A DNA stretch of 64,000 nucleotides from Dyadobacter sp. LHD-138 (lineage in GTDB: Bacteria; Bacteroidota; Bacteroidia; Cytophagales; Spirosomataceae): the NCBI RefSeq assembly GCF_030929615.1, contig NZ_JAVFVU010000010.1, positions 186,001 to 250,000 of the forward strand, written 5' to 3'. Positions 46,627 to 54,891 of the stretch are shown one piece after another; the first letter of the stretch is position 1, and the number at the start of each line of letters is the position of its first letter. Made by a program: the position numbers and the translations under genes. A model generated the notes under the pieces. That model saw nothing but the letters and a program-made list of their open reading frames with translations. It searched no databases and had not been told where the DNA came from.

Positions 46627-48012
46627 CTAAACAGTAGGCTCCCAACCTTTGGCATACTCACGTTTCCAGAGTTTCGCGGCTTCCTTGTTATTTTTGATAT
46701 GCCCGTTTTTAGAATCGATTTCGAGAGAACCGCCTGACCGTACCGCGATATTGCCAAGCTGACAAAGCAGGGTGCTCTGATGCCCGCCAACGATTTCTGC
46801 ATTAACGGTGGTTCCTTTTTTTATACCATCAAAGAAATTCTGTATATGGATGGCATCCAGCGCCTGTGACGGATCCATTTTGTTTCTTGGATCTATTTTA
46901 TAGTCGTTTTTAACATCCTTTACGAGTTTATTTTCCAGGTCATAAACTTTGTAAGAGTTTCCAGGCTCAATCTGGATTGATCCGGTTTCACCATAAAATA
47001 CCACACCGACGCTCGCGCCTTCAATGGTCCGGCCATTGCAGCTTCTGCCTTCCCAGGTCATTCCTTTGTCGTTTCCGAAATCCCAGCTGATCACCTGTGT
47101 GTCCGGTGTCTGCCAATCGTCTTTGTAGCGGTACCGGCCACCGGAAGAAGTTACATGTGTGGGGTATTCCACGCCTAAGCCCCAGCGCATGAGATCCACC
47201 ATGTGTGTACCGTTGTTGAGCGCTTCACCTGTTCCCCAGTTCCATAGCCAGTGCCAGTTATAATGGACGAGGTTATCTTTATAAGCCGTCCGGGGTGCAG
47301 GCCCCTGCCATAATTCATAATCCAGCCAGGAAGGCACAGCCACTTCTTTGCCAATGCCGATGGAGGCACGGTTGTTGGTATACCAGCCTTTTGCAAAATA
47401 GGGTCTGCCGATTGCTCCGTTGATTACCTCTTTTACCCCTGCGGCAACATTCGGCCAGGAACGGCGCTGGTTACCCATCTGGATTACATTTTTATATTTT
47501 TTAGCAGCTGCTACTAAAAGTTCACCTTCGTTCGGGTTATGGCTGCATGGTTTTTCCAGATAAACATGTTTGCCGGCTTTGGAAGCGAGTATGGCCGCAG
47601 GCGCATGCCAGTGGTCAGGCGCGGCAACAACCAACGCATCCATATTTTTGTCTTCCAGAGCCTTTCTGAAATCAGGCTGGTTTTTCGGCTTGGAACCCGA
47701 AAGTGCTTCTACTTTTGCAATACATTTTTCCGCAGCTCTGGAATCTACATCGGAAATATAAACAACCTCACAATTGGGCTGCAGGGCATAGTTGCTTGCC
47801 AATGCCAATCCGCGGCTGTTGACACCCATGACGCCGACACGTACTTTTTCATTCGCGCCGATAATTTTGGCATAACTTTTCGGGCTGAAACCCGGAAGAA
47901 TCCCGCCCAATGAAAGCAACGCTGTTCCGGCTAATGTTTTTTTGATGAAATCTCTTCTGGAATCCTCGTTTGGTACACTGTGATCGGAGGAGTTTATATC
48001 TGTATGCTGCAT
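46627..48012 (-). CDS. Gfo/Idh/MocA-family oxidoreductase with Tat signal
   Basis: A 461-residue protein with a clear twin-arginine signal (SRRDFIKKTLAGTALLSLGG). The Rossmann start is VRVGVMGVNSRGLALA, and the family's EKP motif is VYLEKPCSHN. The C-terminal part has NGTHMVDLMRWGL, with the expected histidine/aspartate pair. Such Tat-exported members keep a tightly bound NAD(P) and are thought to oxidise or epimerise sugars in the periplasm. It is the first gene of the transcription unit that goes on to the porter, NagA and NagB. The operator-like palindrome at 48121-48140 lies 109 bp upstream. Confidence 0.92.
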   Translation of the reverse strand: MQHTDINSSDHSVPNEDSRRDFIKKTLAGTALLSLGGILPGFSPKSYAKIIGANEKVRVGVMGVNSRGLALASNYALQPNCEVVYISDVDSRAAEKCIAKVEALSGSKPKNQPDFRKALEDKNMDALVVAAPDHWHAPAAILASKAGKHVYLEKPCSHNPNEGELLVAAAKKYKNVIQMGNQRRSWPNVAAGVKEVINGAIGRPYFAKGWYTNNRASIGIGKEVAVPSWLDYELWQGPAPRTAYKDNLVHYNWHWLWNWGTGEALNNGTHMVDLMRWGLGVEYPTHVTSSGGRYRYKDDWQTPDTQVISWDFGNDKGMTWEGRSCNGRTIEGASVGVVFYGETGSIQIEPGNSYKVYDLENKLVKDVKNDYKIDPRNKMDPSQALDAIHIQNFFDGIKKGTTVNAEIVGGHQSTLLCQLGNIAVRSGGSLEIDSKNGHIKNNKEAAKLWKREYAKGWEPTV

Positions 48013-48120
48013 AAAGTTAAGCGTTAAGCGTTTAGTGTTTTAATTTCATTACGGATCCTGTCTCAGAATTTTTCGGCCGAAATATGCAGGTAAAAGCTTG
48101 TGTTCTAAAATTACTACTGA

Positions 48121-48149
48121 TTTCGGGTACGTACCCGAAAAATATAAAC
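48121..48149 (-). promoter_or_regulatory. Candidate LacI operator (site 1) with adjoining promoter element
   Basis: A perfect 20-bp palindrome with core CGGGTACGTACCCG (48121-48140). On the minus strand, the -7-like TATATTTT abuts it upstream. The whole 29-bp block is shared with site 2 near 53592-53618. Repressor binding here would block the transcription start region of the gene at 46627-48012. Confidence 0.72.
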
Positions 48150-48233
48150 AATAATCTTAATTAACAAATACACTTAAAAAATAAGGTTAATATGTATTTT
48201 TTAGAAATATAATTTGCAATGATCACTCAATTT

Positions 48234-49109
48234 TCAACCCAGAAATTGATGCGTTTTCAAGCCCTGATAACCGGAGTTTTTAACAACAAATAAACTTCCT
48301 GCATACGGTTGTTTTTTTAGTTGCTCAGGCGTTAATCCTGTTTTGGCTGAGGTGATGTATAAATCCGTCAGATCTTTTCCGCCGAACGTGCAGGAGGTGA
48401 TTTGGGCGGCAGGTAAGCTTATCTCACTTATTTTTTGCCCTGTCAATGGGTTGAAGCGGACTACTTTCCATCCATTCCAGACCGCAATCCATAACATACC
48501 TTCGCTGTCGATTGTCATGCCATCCGGATAACCTTCGTTTTTGGGGATTTGAACAGCAATTTTCGGATTGGCTATATGGCCGGTGGAAATATCAAAATTA
48601 TAGGTGATTACGTTTTGGGTTAATGTATCGATATAGTAAAAAATCTTTTGATCCAGACTCCACGCAAGTCCGTTGGAGCAGCCTACATGCTCGATTTTCG
48701 TAGCAACCGAAAGATCTTTTTCCAAAACATATAATTTTCCTGCACCCGGCATATCGTTCATCGCCATAGTCCCTGCCCAGAACCTTCCGGCCGGATCACA
48801 TTTGCCGTCGTTGAAGCGGTTATCGGGTAAATGTTCTTCCGGATTGTAAATCAAGTTTTGAAGCTGGTTGTCTATATCGATTTCATAGAAGCCGTTTTCA
48901 AGTGCTGCGATGATACCGCCTGATTTTTTTAGTGCAATTGCCCCGGTTTTTTGTCCCGTTTTATACACATGATGCAGTCGGGATTCGGGATAAAATTGAT
49001 GAATTTCTCCTTCCAGAATGTCTACCCAAAGAATTCGGTTCTTATCATGATCCCAAACGGGTCCTTCTCCCAGAGCACATTTATGATTGTTGACTACTTC
49101 CCAAATCAT
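48234..49109 (-). CDS. SMP-30/gluconolactonase-family lactonase
   Basis: A 291-residue six-bladed propeller protein of the SMP-30 family, expected to hydrolyse a sugar lactone to its aldonic acid in a metal-dependent manner. The metal ligands can be recognised: Glu15 in LGEGPVWD, the asparagine in GCSNGLAWS and the aspartate in GYPDGMTID. There is no signal peptide, so it acts in the cytoplasm. It follows the DHDPS-family gene by 25 bp in the same unit. A lactonase next to an aldolase and dehydrogenases points to a non-phosphorylating sugar-oxidation route, though no sugar-acid dehydratase is seen here. Confidence 0.92.
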   Translation of the reverse strand: MIWEVVNNHKCALGEGPVWDHDKNRILWVDILEGEIHQFYPESRLHHVYKTGQKTGAIALKKSGGIIAALENGFYEIDIDNQLQNLIYNPEEHLPDNRFNDGKCDPAGRFWAGTMAMNDMPGAGKLYVLEKDLSVATKIEHVGCSNGLAWSLDQKIFYYIDTLTQNVITYNFDISTGHIANPKIAVQIPKNEGYPDGMTIDSEGMLWIAVWNGWKVVRFNPLTGQKISEISLPAAQITSCTFGGKDLTDLYITSAKTGLTPEQLKKQPYAGSLFVVKNSGYQGLKTHQFLG

Positions 49110-49134
49110 AGGTATTTGACGTTAAATGGAGGAC

Positions 49135-50196
49135 TTAAATCACTTCTTGTCTCAAAAGTGTTGTAACAAATGCATCGTCAATCAAATGGGGATAGGCGTT
49201 GCAAACCCGTTCAATTTCTTCTGCCTGCCCTTCGGAAAGTACTTCATTTGGATTCAAACACCATATACCGTCCAATAAACCCTGTTTAAAAAGGACCTGA
49301 TGCACGCCCGGAATACAACCGTGAAACGCATGTGCGGGATCAAAAATGGCGGCATTCATATCGGTGACTTCGATATTTCTAATCAGTAATGCTTCGAGGG
49401 CATGGGTATCCGTTTTGACGGTTTCTTTAATTTCTGCCAATAAATCGACCGCTTTTTTCGTCCAGACAGCCCAGTGCCCCAACAAACCGCCAACGAATCG
49501 TTTTTCGATAATTTCATTGTTGATTTTAAACCTGTAAGGCGTGATCAGGTCGGCCACAATGTTGTCATCATTTCCGGTGTACAACGCGACTTCGTCTTTT
49601 CGGGGAGAATTACAAAGCGCCCTGACAACGTCCAGCGTCTGGTAGCGGTTAAATGCTGCTACTTTGATGGCCAGAACGTTAGGGGTATTGGCAAACTTTT
49701 CCCAGAAATCATAACTATAAATACGTCCGCCAATAGCGGCCTGGAGGTAAAAGCCAAACACAGGTATAATCTCAGAAACAGTCCTGATATGTTCAAGCAC
49801 CTCTTCCTCGGAACGATCTCCAAGCGCCGCCATGCTGACCAGGCCCATGTCGTAACCATATTTCACAGCCAGATTTGCCTCCGCAATCGCCTGTTCCGTT
49901 GGTCCGCAGATGCCGGCAATTTTAAGGAAGGGTCTCGTTAAACCCGCTTTCTCTATTTCTTCCGCGGTTATCTTAAAAACAGTTTCCAGTAAATTGATTT
50001 CAGGTTTTCTTATTTCAAACTGCGTGGTGTGTACACCGATTGCGACGCCACCAGCGCCACTTTCAATGTAATAGCGTGTCAGTCCACGCTGCTTGCGCTC
50101 GTCTAATTTATAGTCGGCATTCAAAGCCAGCGGATGCGCCGGAATGACCGTTCCCTGGTATAGTAAGTCCCTTTTTTCGGATGATAAATTTTTCAT
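49135..50196 (-). CDS. DHDPS-family Schiff-base aldolase
   Basis: A 353-residue member of the dihydrodipicolinate synthase/N-acetylneuraminate lyase family. The Schiff-base lysine is Lys178 (VLAIKVAAFNR) and the active-site tyrosine is Tyr150 (GFYLQAA). Their spacing of 28 residues is that of the family. The usual GTTGE pyruvate loop is changed to GVHTTQFE at about 54-61, and the protein is some 50 residues longer than classical DHDPS or NanA. It may be a 2-keto-3-deoxy sugar-acid aldolase or a sialate-lyase-like enzyme. The start at ATG 50196 is chosen because upstream codons run into the neighbouring epimerase gene. Confidence 0.85.
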   Translation of the reverse strand: MKNLSSEKRDLLYQGTVIPAHPLALNADYKLDERKQRGLTRYYIESGAGGVAIGVHTTQFEIRKPEINLLETVFKITAEEIEKAGLTRPFLKIAGICGPTEQAIAEANLAVKYGYDMGLVSMAALGDRSEEEVLEHIRTVSEIIPVFGFYLQAAIGGRIYSYDFWEKFANTPNVLAIKVAAFNRYQTLDVVRALCNSPRKDEVALYTGNDDNIVADLITPYRFKINNEIIEKRFVGGLLGHWAVWTKKAVDLLAEIKETVKTDTHALEALLIRNIEVTDMNAAIFDPAHAFHGCIPGVHQVLFKQGLLDGIWCLNPNEVLSEGQAEEIERVCNAYPHLIDDAFVTTLLRQEVI

Positions 50197-50257
50197 GTTT
50201 TGTGTTTTTTGCCTGCCGGGGCGACTCTCGTCGTCGCCCAATCCCCGCATACCAACA

Positions 50258-51262
50258 TCAGTATTGCCCTTTTCTTTCCTGAAAATGTGTTGGTTTATTA
50301 ATTGTTTCCCCGCCTTCAAGCAACCAGTTAGCCGTGATCTCGATCATCTGTTTGAGCGTAACCTGCGGATAACCAAACAGCCTGAACGATTCAGCCGCAT
50401 TACTCAATAAAGCCATCGACTGTTCTTCATTTTCAAACGTAGGTATTTTATCAAAATGTTTCCCGAACTCGGCTGCCAGCCATCTGACCGAAACTGTTTC
50501 CGGGCCGGTTATATTTAAAATTTTAGACGGGGAGTTGCAATGCAGCAACGCCCGGATCGCCATTTCATTCGCATCACTTTGCCATATTACATTCACATAA
50601 CCGGTCGACAAATCAACGGCTTTGCCCGCCAAGACTGACTTTGCCACTTCCAGCAGCACACCGTAGCGAAAATCGATCGCATAATTTAAACGGTACAACA
50701 CCAATGCCGTCCCATGTACCGAAGAAAAGTGCTGGAAGATTCTTTCCCTTCCCAGGCATGACTGACCATATTCTCCAACGGGTTCAGGTTTGGTTTCTTC
50801 GGTTGCACCGCCTGAACCTACCTGTGTATACGGATAGATATTTCCAGTTGAATAAACCACGATCCGGCTGTCCTTATATTTTTCGGCTACGCGGCCTGGC
50901 AGATACGCATTCATCGCCCAGGTATAAGGCTCATTATTTTTGGTCCCGAATTTTGTTCCCGCCAGATACAGGACATTTGGCGCGAACGGCAAAGCCTGTA
51001 ATTGTGCGTCGTCCAAAATGTCGGTCGTGATCGTTTCGATGCCATCGCTGTTTAATTCCTGCTGCAAACCCGCTTCGCTAAACCGGGAAACACCAATCAC
51101 CCGGTTTGTTTTACCGGCGAGGTCGAGTGCCTGCCGCGTTAATCTGGCTATGCTTGGACCGATTTTCCCGCCGGCACCAAGGATCAGGATATCTCCTTCC
51201 AGCTGTGCTACATCTCTGATCAACGCATCCGAAGGTTTTAAAAACTGTTCTTTTACGGTCAT
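50258..51262 (-). CDS. NAD-dependent epimerase/dehydratase-family protein with altered active site
   Basis: A 334-residue extended short-chain dehydrogenase. The NAD-binding glycine motif is GAGGKIG (29-35) and a serine/threonine site is seen at YSTGNIYPY. The tyrosine of the catalytic YxxxK is Tyr165, but the lysine position is Cys169 (YGQSC). The protein may therefore bind NAD without normal catalysis, or use another residue. It could be a sugar or sugar-acid dehydrogenase like uronate dehydrogenase. It follows the NRAMP-like gene by only 5 bp and precedes the aldolase by 61 bp. Confidence 0.83.
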   Translation of the reverse strand: MTVKEQFLKPSDALIRDVAQLEGDILILGAGGKIGPSIARLTRQALDLAGKTNRVIGVSRFSEAGLQQELNSDGIETITTDILDDAQLQALPFAPNVLYLAGTKFGTKNNEPYTWAMNAYLPGRVAEKYKDSRIVVYSTGNIYPYTQVGSGGATEETKPEPVGEYGQSCLGRERIFQHFSSVHGTALVLYRLNYAIDFRYGVLLEVAKSVLAGKAVDLSTGYVNVIWQSDANEMAIRALLHCNSPSKILNITGPETVSVRWLAAEFGKHFDKIPTFENEEQSMALLSNAAESFRLFGYPQVTLKQMIEITANWLLEGGETINKPTHFQERKGQY

Positions 51263-51267
51263 TTCTT

Positions 51268-52476
51268 TTAATGGAAAAGAGGATTATTAAATAATTCCCT
51301 GCAATTAATAATGGCGAGCGAGATGATAATGAGCAACCCAAATCCGCCGAAAAATTTCACTGTGTTACTGTTAACCTTATCTCCCATAATTTTTTTATCA
51401 TTCCCAACCGAATACATCGCGATACCGATAAAGGGTACGATCAGGATGGTTACACTTTGGGCAAAAACGATGAGTTCCAACGGTAATTTACCGAATTTGA
51501 TCGCAATGCCTGCTCCGATAACCATCACCGTGGCCACAAGATAACGCACCGGTTTTGAATTAAAATTACTTCCAAAACCCAAAGCATCGCCCAGCAAGGT
51601 GCCGCCAACCGAGGCATTCCCAATCAGGGATGAAAATGCCGCACCGAACAAGCCGATCAAAAAAACGGTGGAGGCATTACTTCCAAATATCGGTTCAAGT
51701 GCTTTGGCCATGTCCGTTGCCGAGTTTACGGGAATCCCTTTCGGATGTAAAACAGCGGCAGCACAAATGATCACGATGCTGCACATGAAACCCAACAGGA
51801 TAATACCGGTGATGCTATCGTTTTTACTGTTTCTCAAGTCAGGGTTGATGCGGATCCGTTCCTGAATCAGGTAGGATTGATATAACGCGCCTACAATGGA
51901 GAAACAGGAAGCTACAAAAGCAATGATCAGGCCCTGTGAACCTTCAGGGAAAGTCGGGGTTACGTATCCTTTTGCAACTTCTACAACATCGGGTTTTGCA
52001 TAAAACAAGGTCGTGAAGAATGAAAACAGTTTCACGAAAATCAATAGGATCATCGTGCTTTCCAGTACTTTATAAAAGCTTCGGAAGAAAAGCAGGCTGA
52101 TACCAAAAAGATTGAAAAAGATGATCCACGGGACAGGTGAAGTTTTGAAAAGCTCTCCCGCCGCAATGCCTACGCCAATGGAGTTGCCCGCCTGAAAAGA
52201 GGTAGTCACCAGAAAAACGCCGATTCCCATGGCAATGGACGCCGGTTTGCCGTATTTCTGCTTGACCGAAGCCAGCAGCGACTGATTGGTTGCAACGCCA
52301 ATCCTTGTTGACATCGACACAAAAACAGCCATAAAAAAAATCGCTACGACGACGATCCAGAGCAAGGAATAGCCGTAAACGGCGCCTAGCTTGGAAGTGA
52401 TGGTCAGTTTACTGGGACCGAACACGAGGGCCGCAGTGATCAGGCCAGGCCCCAGTGACTTAAGCCACCGGAGCAT
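51268..52476 (-). CDS. NRAMP-fold transporter lacking the metal-binding motifs
   Basis: A 402-residue membrane protein with about eleven helices and the NRAMP-like start LKSLGPGLITAALVFG. The DPGN motif of helix one, which binds the metal in true NRAMPs, reads GPSK here (20-23). In helix six the AxxMPH motif is replaced by ALYQSY (about 197-202), losing the metal-binding methionine and histidine. A Mn2+/Fe2+ transport role is therefore unlikely. Its place inside a sugar cluster suggests an organic substrate, such as a sugar acid, but this is inference. I use the ATG at 52476; longer reading is in front of the domain and overlaps the upstream gene. Confidence 0.85.
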   Translation of the reverse strand: MLRWLKSLGPGLITAALVFGPSKLTITSKLGAVYGYSLLWIVVVAIFFMAVFVSMSTRIGVATNQSLLASVKQKYGKPASIAMGIGVFLVTTSFQAGNSIGVGIAAGELFKTSPVPWIIFFNLFGISLLFFRSFYKVLESTMILLIFVKLFSFFTTLFYAKPDVVEVAKGYVTPTFPEGSQGLIIAFVASCFSIVGALYQSYLIQERIRINPDLRNSKNDSITGIILLGFMCSIVIICAAAVLHPKGIPVNSATDMAKALEPIFGSNASTVFLIGLFGAAFSSLIGNASVGGTLLGDALGFGSNFNSKPVRYLVATVMVIGAGIAIKFGKLPLELIVFAQSVTILIVPFIGIAMYSVGNDKKIMGDKVNSNTVKFFGGFGLLIIISLAIINCRELFNNPLFH

Positions 52477-52537
52477 GAAATTTTTGTTGTTTTCCAAAGC
52501 CAGCTGTTTGAGAAAGGAAAATATAAAAAAGGCTGAA

Positions 52538-53542
52538 TTATTTTTTCTTCGTTTTTGCCATGATACTTTCCAGCGTAATGCTTTTTCCGCCCTGGCGCTT
52601 GCTTTCGTCGGCAGCTTCCATAAAGGCGAAAATTTCAATGGTTTCTGCGGGTGTTACGGGAACTTGCCCGGTTTTGAAATATTTGATAATATCCACCAGG
52701 AGCGGTTCGTAGCCACCGTAAGGTCCCAGTACTTTATTACCATCCTGCGTGAAAACGGTCCCGCCGTAGTTGTGTTTCCCGCTTCTCGTGCCTCTGAATG
52801 TTCCGGTTCTGCCGTCTCCCCAGATGCCAACGACAATATCCGTATCAGGTGTGTTGACCCGGGTTACACTTTTGCAGCCTGTTCCCATGATGGTATACAA
52901 GGTTTCCACACCGTGAATACCGTACCAGAAAAAATCAGGGTGCGTTTTTTCCAATACTGCCGGACTGTACGTATCAGCACCAACAACTTTCGCCTTGTCA
53001 ATACTCTCTATGCCTTTGATATAACGTAGGGAAGACGCTGAGAAAACGGGTATGTTGTATTTTTTTGAAGCTTCATAAATCGCGATGGCATCGGATAAGG
53101 TGCCCGCAACCGGCTTGTCGATAAACATTCTTTTGCCCGCTTTGAAAACTTCCAAAGCCTGTTCCAGATGCAACCGTCCGTCGTTGGTTTCGAGTAAAAC
53201 AACATCCACTTTTGAGAGCAGCTCTTTAATGGAACCGGTGATTTCAACACCCATGTTTTTTACTTCTTCGGTGTAGCCCGGAATCCTTTTGGCACTGGAT
53301 TCAATGTCTTTGCTTCCGTGCGGATAAGCGGCCACAACTTTGTAACCGTCATAAACCGGATCCGGAGAAGCAGCGTTTAGGGCTTTGGTAAAAGCAATGC
53401 TGTGGGAAGTGTCCAGACCGATGATCCCAACTCTTTTACCGTCGGACTGACGGGCCAGAGCGGGTAATCCATCCATCAGGTGCAGACCTACACCGGATAC
53501 AACGGCTGCTTTAATGAATAATCTTCTGTTGTAAGAATCCAT
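52538..53542 (-). CDS. Gfo/Idh/MocA-family oxidoreductase with Tat signal
   Basis: A 334-residue protein. It starts with a twin-arginine signal (NRRLFIKAAVVSG), then the nucleotide-binding start VGIIGLDTSHSIAF, in which the usual GxGxxG is altered, and the KPVAG motif (FIDKPVAGTL). It is predicted to be exported folded and to act on a sugar in the periplasm. It is the first gene of the operon behind the candidate operator at 53592-53605. The ATG at 53542 is preferred to an adjoining TTG at 53545. The 3' end overlaps no gene and is 61 bp before the NRAMP-like gene. Confidence 0.88.
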   Translation of the reverse strand: MDSYNRRLFIKAAVVSGVGLHLMDGLPALARQSDGKRVGIIGLDTSHSIAFTKALNAASPDPVYDGYKVVAAYPHGSKDIESSAKRIPGYTEEVKNMGVEITGSIKELLSKVDVVLLETNDGRLHLEQALEVFKAGKRMFIDKPVAGTLSDAIAIYEASKKYNIPVFSASSLRYIKGIESIDKAKVVGADTYSPAVLEKTHPDFFWYGIHGVETLYTIMGTGCKSVTRVNTPDTDIVVGIWGDGRTGTFRGTRSGKHNYGGTVFTQDGNKVLGPYGGYEPLLVDIIKYFKTGQVPVTPAETIEIFAFMEAADESKRQGGKSITLESIMAKTKKK

Positions 53543-53588
53543 CAATGAATAGAATAACGGGTTTAGGAATAGCTTCGAAATGTGTTGT

Positions 53589-53618
53589 TATCGGGTACGT
53601 ACCCGTAAATATACAAAC
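53589..53618 (-). promoter_or_regulatory. Candidate LacI operator (site 2) with adjoining promoter element
   Basis: A perfect 14-bp palindrome CGGGTACGTACCCG (53592-53605), with the -7-like TATATTTA directly upstream on the minus strand and a GTTTG before it. The block matches site 1 nearly base for base. It lies 50 bp before the ATG of the gene at 52538-53542. Confidence 0.72.
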
Positions 53619-53733
53619 AAATTTTAAATACTACGATTTTTTGAAAAATATATAAAAAATTCTGTAAAAATGATTGAACAACCTATCTTTTGGCTTAAAA
53701 ACAGACAAATGGCATTCAATTAATTCTATCGTG

Positions 53734-54792
53734 CTAATTCTGGTAAAATTCGTAGTTTTCCTTGGTAATGATGTCAATAGGCATGTACTGGATTTTCTCG
53801 ACCGAACTCCCCATGACCAGGGTCTGGTATAAGGCCATCATGGCACGGAAGGCCTGTTCTTCTGGTTTATGACAAATCAGGAAGTCGATTACGCCGGTAT
53901 TTAAATGCTGGAGGTTTTCCTTGATAAAGTCGTAACCGATTAACGGTATGTTTTTTCGCTGGCTGTTTTGAAGAAAGGAGGCGACGGTGAAAACCCTGGA
54001 ATTCGTTACAAAAATGGCTTCAATATCTTTATGCATGTGAAAAACATAGGTCATGTGCCGGGCGACTGAGAGATAATCCGTTTCTTTCATATCAATGCGG
54101 ATAATTTCGTTGTCCATATGGTTGTCTTTAAAATAAGCGCGGAAACCTTCTTCGATTTGCAGATAGTTGTAGTTTTCAATCTCTTTTGAAATATTGACGA
54201 CCAGCACTTTGTTATTACTTTTGACACGATAAGTCAGAAGTTTTGCACCGACGTAGCCGCTTTTAAAAAGATGCGGACCTATATAGGACAGACTGTGCTG
54301 CTCAGGAATATTGGAATCTATGAAAACGTAAGGGATTTTGAGTCTCTGGCATTCCTGTGTAAACCAAATCGACTGTTCGATAAAAGATGGAGACAACAAG
54401 ACACCGTTCACACCTTTTTCGAGTATCAGATTTGACTGTTTTGTAAAGGAATCTTTATCACTAAGGTCGAAGAAATAGGGGATGACCTGGATACCATATT
54501 GTTTTATTTCGGCCTCTGCACGGTGAATACCGCGTAAAGGCGCCTCCCAGAAATCCGTTTCCCCAGAAACCCTCGGAATAAGAACGGCCAGAATAATAAT
54601 GTTTTTTGACGCGAGTCGGCTTGCCAGGATATTAGGCTGATAGTCCAGTTCTTTTATGATCGCATTGATTTTTTTTCGAGTTTTTTCCGAAACGCCGGTG
54701 CGGTTATGAATCACCCTGTCCACCGTCGCAATGGATACGTTGGCTCTGCGGGCAATTTCCTTTACACCAAAATACGTCGAATCTTTTTCCAT
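53734..54792 (-). CDS. LacI-family transcriptional regulator
   Basis: A 352-residue LacI/PurR-type protein. The HTH at about residues 8-55 has GVKEIARRANVSIATVDRVIHNRTGVS, with a hinge helix ending NILASRLASKN. A periplasmic-binding-protein-like domain follows. It resembles the DUF-like sugar-binding regulators of Bacteroidota that use a substrate-binding fold (for example VNGVLLSPSFIEQ). It lies at the head of the minus-strand cluster and 188 bp upstream of the first oxidoreductase gene. The two CGGGTACGTACCCG palindromes fit the two-fold operators of this family, whose central CG is bent by hinge helices. Confidence 0.93.
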   Translation of the reverse strand: MEKDSTYFGVKEIARRANVSIATVDRVIHNRTGVSEKTRKKINAIIKELDYQPNILASRLASKNIIILAVLIPRVSGETDFWEAPLRGIHRAEAEIKQYGIQVIPYFFDLSDKDSFTKQSNLILEKGVNGVLLSPSFIEQSIWFTQECQRLKIPYVFIDSNIPEQHSLSYIGPHLFKSGYVGAKLLTYRVKSNNKVLVVNISKEIENYNYLQIEEGFRAYFKDNHMDNEIIRIDMKETDYLSVARHMTYVFHMHKDIEAIFVTNSRVFTVASFLQNSQRKNIPLIGYDFIKENLQHLNTGVIDFLICHKPEEQAFRAMMALYQTLVMGSSVEKIQYMPIDIITKENYEFYQN

Positions 54793-54891
54793 TTAAGTTA
54801 AAATTAACTTTCAATCAGCCTGAGCACGGCTAATAATTAGTAGATAATGTCGAATGTAGCGAGGCTTTTGTAAATAACAAAAAAAGATATT

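Noticed and set aside
52477-52638. Longer N-terminus of the NRAMP-like protein, overlapping the oxidoreductase gene
   Set aside because: The extra 54 residues have no place in the fold and would overlap the upstream coding sequence; ATG 52476 fits the NRAMP start.
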